Below are positions 1 to 4,500 of a stretch of 6,371 nucleotides of DNA, one piece after another. How positions within the stretch are numbered: the stretch's first letter is position 1; the number at the start of each line of letters is the position of its first letter. The stretch is from an uncultured Lachnospiraceae bacterium (GTDB lineage Bacteria > Bacillota > Clostridia > Lachnospirales > Lachnospiraceae). The DNA lies in contig CAKSAI010000194.1 in NCBI GenBank assembly GCA_934434905.1, forward strand, positions 1-6,371. Direction: 5' to 3'. A program made the translations under genes and the position numbers. The notes beneath the pieces are model-generated. The model made no database searches. It was not told where the DNA came from and saw nothing but the letters and a program-made list of their open reading frames with translations.

Positions 1-286
1 ACATTACCGACAGTGACAGCACCACACCAGCAATACTGTAGAAGAAGGTAACGGCATAGGCTCTTATGATCTGTTCCGGATTCCGGAAAGCCATCTCGTA
101 CGCAAAGGTACTCAGCTTCTTCGGAATAAAGGAGAACTTCAATATCGTCTCTCCACTCAGCGAAATGGATACCAGCAGCCAAATGGGCAGGATATAGGTC
201 AGACAGGAAATAACATAGAACGTATGCAGCCCGACCTGCCCCCATGGAATCTTCTTTTTCCTTTTCTTACGTATTACATCACTCAT
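1..286 (-). CDS. Carbohydrate ABC transporter permease, CarB/YtcP type, N-terminal part
   Basis: This is the second membrane subunit of a binding-protein-dependent sugar importer, which should pair with the LplB-type permease just upstream to form the channel. Only the first 95 codons are in the window; the gene continues past the left edge. Translation starts with MSDVIRKKRKKK, a Lys/Arg-rich cytoplasmic tail, followed by a hydrophobic segment at about residues 20-43 and then the family-typical stretch around FSFIPKKLSTFAYEMAF (about residues 52-68), and a second hydrophobic segment begins near residue 80. The ATG at 286-284 is chosen because AGGAGG (297-292) lies 5 nt upstream. It begins 13 nt after the upstream permease stop, so the two are co-transcribed and probably translationally linked. 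The assignment to the CarB-type family rests on recall of family patterns. The substrate is not deducible; complex oligosaccharides are usual for this family. The EAA loop lies outside the window. Confidence 0.85.
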   Translation of the reverse strand, partial: MSDVIRKKRKKKIPWGQVGLHTFYVISCLTYILPIWLLVSISLSGETILKFSFIPKKLSTFAYEMAFRNPEQIIRAYAVTFFYSIAGVVLSLSVM

Positions 287-299
287 ACTGGCCTCCTCA

Positions 300-1253
300 T
301 TAGAACATAGAATTTTCCGGACTGACCTTCCGAACAATGGCGTTGGTGGTCAATAGCAATATCAGACCACACACACTGGTCAGAAGACCAACCGCCGTTG
401 ACCGACTCAATTCCCCTGACATCAGTCCCCGGTATACATAGGTGCCGAGAACATCCGTGGTTTCAAACAGGAATCCACTGCTCTGGGTTATGTTATAGTG
501 CAGGCCAAAGTTACTGCCCAGGACGCCGCCGACACCGAAGATCAGATTCAGACAGATAAGCGGCTTCATAGCCGGGAGTGCAACATGCCAGCACTTCTGC
601 CATACATTGGCTCCATCCACCGTGGCAGCATCAAACAGAGCCTCATCCACACCGAGCAGTGTAGAGTAATAAATCAGGAAGCCTGCGCCAATCCCCATCC
701 ACTGCCGCACGATTGTCAGGATCAACGGCCAGTATCCCGGCTCCCGATACCATTCCACCGCTTCTCCGCCCAATGCAGTAATCGCCTGATTGATGATACC
801 ATAGCTTGGACTTAAGAATGCGTATGTGATATAGGACACAATGACAATGGAAAAGAAACGGGGAAGCTGCATGATCGTCTGGTATGCCTTTCCGGCACGG
901 CGACTCTTCAAGTGGTACATGAGCAGCGCATATAACGGACCCATAACGGTATCAACTGCCAGAAACCAGAAGCTGTATGCAAGCGTATTACGCAAAATCC
1001 GCTTCAGAGCCTGGGTCTGGAATATAAATTTGAAGTTATCCAGTCCTACCCATAAACTTCCCAAAATACCAAGTCAGGGAACATAGTCCTTAAAGGCAAT
1101 CAATATCCCTACCATGGGCAGATATCCAAAGATGATCACACATACAAGTGCGGGAAGTGACATGGAAAAAAGCGTCATATTATCCCTGAATATCCTTTTC
1201 TTCTTAGACTTCTTAAGTGCTTCTGCGGTTAAGGTCTTCGTATCTTCATTCAC
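300..1253 (-). pseudogene. LplB-type sugar ABC transporter permease interrupted by an in-frame TGA
   Basis: This is an inner-membrane permease subunit of the LplB family, normally about 300-320 residues; here the frame is 317 codons long. It begins at GTG 1253-1251, placed by GGAGG (1266-1262) 8 nt upstream and by an in-frame TAG just before it. A basic N-terminal tail (KKSKKKRIFR, residues 14-23) precedes transmembrane segment 1 (about 28-54, ending GYLPMVGILIAFKDY). Codon 60 (1076-1074) is TGA. Immediately after it the frame resumes with the family signature LGILGSLWVGLDNFKFIF, further membrane helices, and a clear EAA loop (residues about 204-227, EALFDAATVDGA...ALP), which contacts the ATPase. 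There is no other disruption. A TTG at 1064-1062 could open the remainder, but it has no ribosome binding site and would lose the first helix. The result may be a recent nonsense pseudogene, a leaky stop, or a sequencing error. The stop TAA (302-300) is 13 nt before the next permease. Confidence 0.85.
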
Positions 1254-1261
1254 TTTCTATT

Positions 1262-1266
1262 CCTCC
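1262..1266 (-). promoter_or_regulatory. Ribosome binding site that fixes the LplB-type permease start
   Basis: On the minus strand GGAGG sits 8 nt upstream of GTG at 1253-1251. The frame opened there runs through the conserved first membrane helix of the permease family up to the TGA at 1076-1074. This shows that the true gene begins at 1253, well before the apparent TTG-started frame at 1064. Confidence 0.8.
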
Positions 1267-1278
1267 GTCCATATTCTG

Positions 1279-1291
1279 ATGATACTATCAT
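1279..1291 (-). promoter_or_regulatory. 13-bp palindrome, possible operator, just downstream of the -10
   Basis: The sequence ATGATAGTATCAT is a perfect palindrome around a central base. It overlaps the last base of the candidate -10 and the expected transcription start. This is where a repressor would block initiation. No regulator gene is visible in the window, the half-sites are only 6 bp, and no known operator was recognised, so the role is inference. Confidence 0.3.
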
Positions 1292-1317
1292 TTTACCATA
1301 CCTGAACATTTGCACAA
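1290..1317 (-). promoter_or_regulatory. Candidate sigma-A promoter for the permease operon
   Basis: On the minus strand a -35-like TTGTGC (1317-1312) is separated by 16 nt from a -10-like TAAAAT (1295-1290). The -10 is preceded by TG one base upstream (TGGTAAAAT), an extended -10. It lies 36 nt upstream of the GTG start of the permease and downstream of the hairpin that closes the preceding genes, so the permeases may have their own transcript. The -35 matches the consensus only partly, and no transcript data are available. Confidence 0.45.
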
Positions 1318-1386
1318 GCCCTCCAAAAATGTGATTGGTGCAGCATTTGTGCTTCGTTTTATCGGAAATTTGTCTCCCTATAATGA

Positions 1387-1415
1387 CAGTACCACCGGCT
1401 TAGCCGGTGGCACTG
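1387..1415 (-). terminator. Strong hairpin after the small peptide gene, terminator-like but without a U-tract
   Basis: Two arms, CAGTGCCACCGGCT (1415-1402) and AGCCGGTGGTACTG (1400-1387), pair over 14 bp around the single base at 1401. In minus-strand RNA the only non-Watson-Crick pair is a G-U wobble (1411/1391); in plus-strand RNA the same position is an A-C mismatch, so the structure is better on the minus strand. It starts 7 nt after the stop codon of the small peptide gene (TAA 1425-1423), the expected place for a terminator of the enzyme and peptide transcript. However, UCAUUAUAGGG follows rather than a run of U, so it could instead be an mRNA 3'-end stabiliser or a dispersed palindromic element. 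Confidence 0.5.
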
Positions 1416-1422
1416 ACTGAAA

Positions 1423-1539
1423 TTAAATCCAGCTTCCGTCTCCTGTCTCGTCTTCCTTGAACTCTCCGCCATTAGAAAGTGTGACAATATCATCCTGCAT
1501 AAGTTCTACAATATCTATCTTTGGCTCTTCATACATCAT
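1423..1539 (-). CDS. Small acidic Gly-rich peptide of unknown function (38 aa)
   Basis: The peptide starts MMYEEPKIDIVELMQDDI and ends EDETGDGSWI. It contains 11 Asp/Glu against 2 Lys, no Cys, no hydrophobic membrane segment and no signal peptide. The start at 1539-1537 is supported by AGGAGG (1552-1547) with 7 nt spacing. This ribosome binding site overlaps the TAG stop (1553-1551) of the giant enzyme upstream, so the peptide should be translated from the same mRNA, probably by coupling. A second ATG follows directly and could also be used. The N-terminal Y-x-x-P-x-I pattern followed by a polar, Gly/Asp-rich tail resembles leader-core layouts of some ribosomally made modified peptides, such as the YxxP element of lasso leaders. 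No maturation enzymes are present here, so this is only a resemblance. From memory, similar short frames occur in Lachnospiraceae near large surface proteins; this could not be checked. Confidence 0.7.
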   Translation of the reverse strand: MMYEEPKIDIVELMQDDIVTLSNGGEFKEDETGDGSWI

Positions 1540-1546
1540 TTTCACT

Positions 1547-1552
1547 CCTCCT
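1547..1552 (-). promoter_or_regulatory. Ribosome binding site overlapping the enzyme stop codon
   Basis: A full AGGAGG lies 7 nt before the ATG of the small peptide. Its first two bases are the last two bases of the TAG stop of the giant modular enzyme. Ribosomes terminating on the enzyme would be placed right on this site, so translational coupling is likely. It is the main evidence that the 38-codon frame is a real gene. Confidence 0.75.
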
Positions 1553-4500
1553 ATCGGCTGTAAGTAGTTGCTTGCGTCTGCTCTGCAGCATTAAGTCCCT
1601 GCTGAATCGTCTTTGTGCTGGCTTCGCCGTAGACGATCGTACCATCCATGGTCTCCCAGAAGGCCTGTACAATAATTGCTCTTTCCGGATTGGTTCCTAC
1701 TGTAATGTTACCCAGGTTCTTTGTAATAAAGTAATTTGAAGCGACACTAAAGTCCTTCGCCTCGACCTTTACACCTGCTGCAGTTATTGACGTATAAGCA
1801 GTTGTTGTCGTAAATTCCTTCGTGATTCCGTTCGAGGTAACCCGAAATCCCACTTTTCTGTAATTCAGAGTATCAACGGTGGTTACCAGACGCATCTGCA
1901 CCTTTGAATCTGCGGTAATCTGGTCTACTGTTGTATCTGCCGGCAGTTTTAACTGTGCTTTCACGGACAAGACACTGCTGGGGACAAATTTCGCATATGC
2001 CTTCTTACCTGCCTCCAGCTTAGTAACGCTCTGTTCTACTGCTTCCGTACATGCCTCGTCGTAATACCAGCCTGCAAATACATAACCGACTCTCTCCGGC
2101 GCTTCATTGCTCTCCCGCAGGGCTGCAAACTCATCGGTATAATCAACGACATTCTTCTGTTCCGTATCTGTCATACCGAATAAGAAGTTATCAAAATACA
2201 TAATTCCGTCCCGACCTGCCGTAACCGCAAAGGATACATCGGTAAGCTCGCTAAGTACCGTATCGTCAAGCTTCGTCAAGTCAAAGGTTATCACTTTGAA
2301 CCCGTCATCCGAGTCGGCAAGTTCAGCGATAGTTTCTCCTGTTGCAGTAGGAACCGTATATTCCGTTCCACCGCTTGTGATCTTCATAGCCACACTTACA
2401 TTGTCCTTATTGTACAGGCTGACTGCCAGATAATTGAATTTGCTCCAATCCTGTTTCATGCTGTGATAGGTAAGGATCGGCGATACTGTAAAATTACCTG
2501 TGTATGTTACCTTTAACGAAGCGGTTCCCTTCGCTTTCGTCACAGAATCATATTCATAGCTTCCGCCCGTCACCGCGAAGGAAGGCATATATTTATAATA
2601 GTCCGCCGGTGTATCTCCTGTCTGGGTGCATACCCATACATCCTTATCCGCATACATCCAATCCTGTGCTACAAAGTACTTAAGTGCGGCATTTGGCTTA
2701 CCTACCGTATCATTCAACTCCACGGTACGGAACGGAGATGCCGGAATTCCTACGGAATTGCACAGATTAGATCCCTGACTCATGTCACTGAAAGCATAGA
2801 TCACATTCTGCGGTTTCTCAACATAGCTGCTCCACACCTTCACCGTATCTTTATCCACGATTTCTGCTTCTGCATTTACAAAGACTCCATCTGCTCCGGC
2901 GATTGTAAATCCATGCACATTTGCGGAACCATCTGTCGTTTTCAAACCGCCATTTCCTACACGGTCAAGCTTCACATATGCTACATCACCCTTGATCTCC
3001 ATGCTCTTATATACCGGTGCCGTATATTCATCGTCTCCGCCATATACCATGTTCATAGCCGCAAGTGCGAACCGTTCCGCAACCGGTGTCTTGGTACGCG
3101 GATGGATCGGATGAGAGGATTCTCCATTTCTCATATGTTCCAATGGAAGATCATACAGGGTAAGCATTGCCGTATTCTTGTCCGCGCTGCGCTTCCATGC
3201 CTGTTCCATATACAGAGCCATATAGCCCTTCACCATCTGTTCTGCAGTACCTGCTTCGTATGGTGCGATCTGTGTGAAGATAAATGGCATATCCTCGTTC
3301 TCGTAGCCAAAAGCCTCACTCCAGCTACGCTTCAGCAGATCCAGCTCGTCATCGTAGATGTCTGCGTTCCATTCATTGCTTTCTCCCTGATACCAGATGG
3401 TTCCGGCAACATTCATGCCTTCCATCGGACCGATCTGTCCATTATAGAGGGTAGACATATTTCCTGCATCCTGCGCCAGCGTATTCACATCGTAATACCA
3501 CGCGGATGCATAAGGACTGCCAGTCTCCTTCAATGCCTTAAGGACTGTCTCGTCATGTTCAATCGCCTTTTGTGGTAACCAGGCTTCAATATAAGTTCCG
3601 CCAATTGCCGTGTCAACGACACCTACCGGTACGGCTAATTCCTCCTGCAGCGTTTTAGCAAAGGTATATGCGATTGCAGATACCTCTTTGACATCATCCT
3701 GACTGTTGCCATAACCCCAGTAAGAATTCGGAACATCAAGGGCCGGATAAGCCGGCTGTGAGCCCTTATAGGCATATGCATACTCCTGCTCTAAGTAGAA
3801 GCGCAAGTACGAATTATTCACCGCTGCGAGAATCGCTTCCGCATTCATGTCTTCCGAAACCTTCAATGCCATGTTGGACTGTCCGGCAGCAATCCATAAT
3901 TCACCAATGAGGATATCGTTGATTACATGATGTGCATTTTCGCCAACGGTGATATCCATCTTATATGCGTCATAGCTGCCCGCGCGAGCCGCAAAGCTGA
4001 TATCCCAACGTCCAATAGATGACACTGTCGCGGTCTGTGTTTCCACCAGGCTGTCCCCTTTATAGAGCTTCGCTGTAGCCTCCTGTCCCGGGATGCCATA
4101 TCCCCACACATTCATCGGCTTATTCTGCTGGAACATCATACCGTCCGTAAATAGCGTAGAAACCGTAGGCGCGATCGTACTGATGGTGAAGGTTACATCG
4201 CTCTTCTGACTTGCATTCGAATCCCCCCAATAATTCAGATTCTGTATGGGATTATCCGTTGTAACCGCAAAATCACTCATGGTACCAACATTGAACCAAT
4301 ATTCGCTTCCCGTATTGGTATGTGCATTCTGATTGCTGAATGTATAGCTATGGGCATCATTGACTGTGAGCGTCCAATTACCCCCATCTTCCTTCACATA
4401 CAGGGACAATGTGTCTCCCAGCGGCTCCAGCTGTTCTGCTGCGATAATCTCATATCTGCCGCTGACTAAATTGTTCGTGCCCTCATTCAGCAGCTTTAAA

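Noticed and set aside
300..1064. Permease as a shorter gene starting at TTG 1064-1062
   Set aside because: There is no ribosome binding site before this TTG, and the upstream in-frame sequence from GTG 1253 encodes the family's basic tail and first membrane helix behind a good GGAGG. The shorter frame is the remainder after the internal TGA.
1074..1076. TGA read as selenocysteine or as a reassigned Trp/Gly codon
   Set aside because: Permeases have no redox Cys at this loop, no obvious stem-loop follows the TGA, and no other in-frame TGA occurs in about 1,700 neighbouring codons, which use TGG for Trp normally.
498..1305. Several plus-strand open frames over the permease and its upstream region
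   Set aside because: They are antisense to the conserved permease frame or cross the intergenic region, lack ribosome binding sites, and show no recognisable protein features.
1347..1366. Possible catabolite-repression (cre) site around ATAAAACGAAGCAC
   Set aside because: Only the central AAnCG part fits; both outer half-site ends miss the consensus, so the match is no better than chance.
2913..3578. 221-codon open frame on the plus strand, antisense to the esterase domain
   Set aside because: It lies wholly opposite well-conserved esterase blocks, has no ribosome binding site of note, and its translation is Cys/His/Ile-rich without domain character; it is a shadow of the minus-strand gene.
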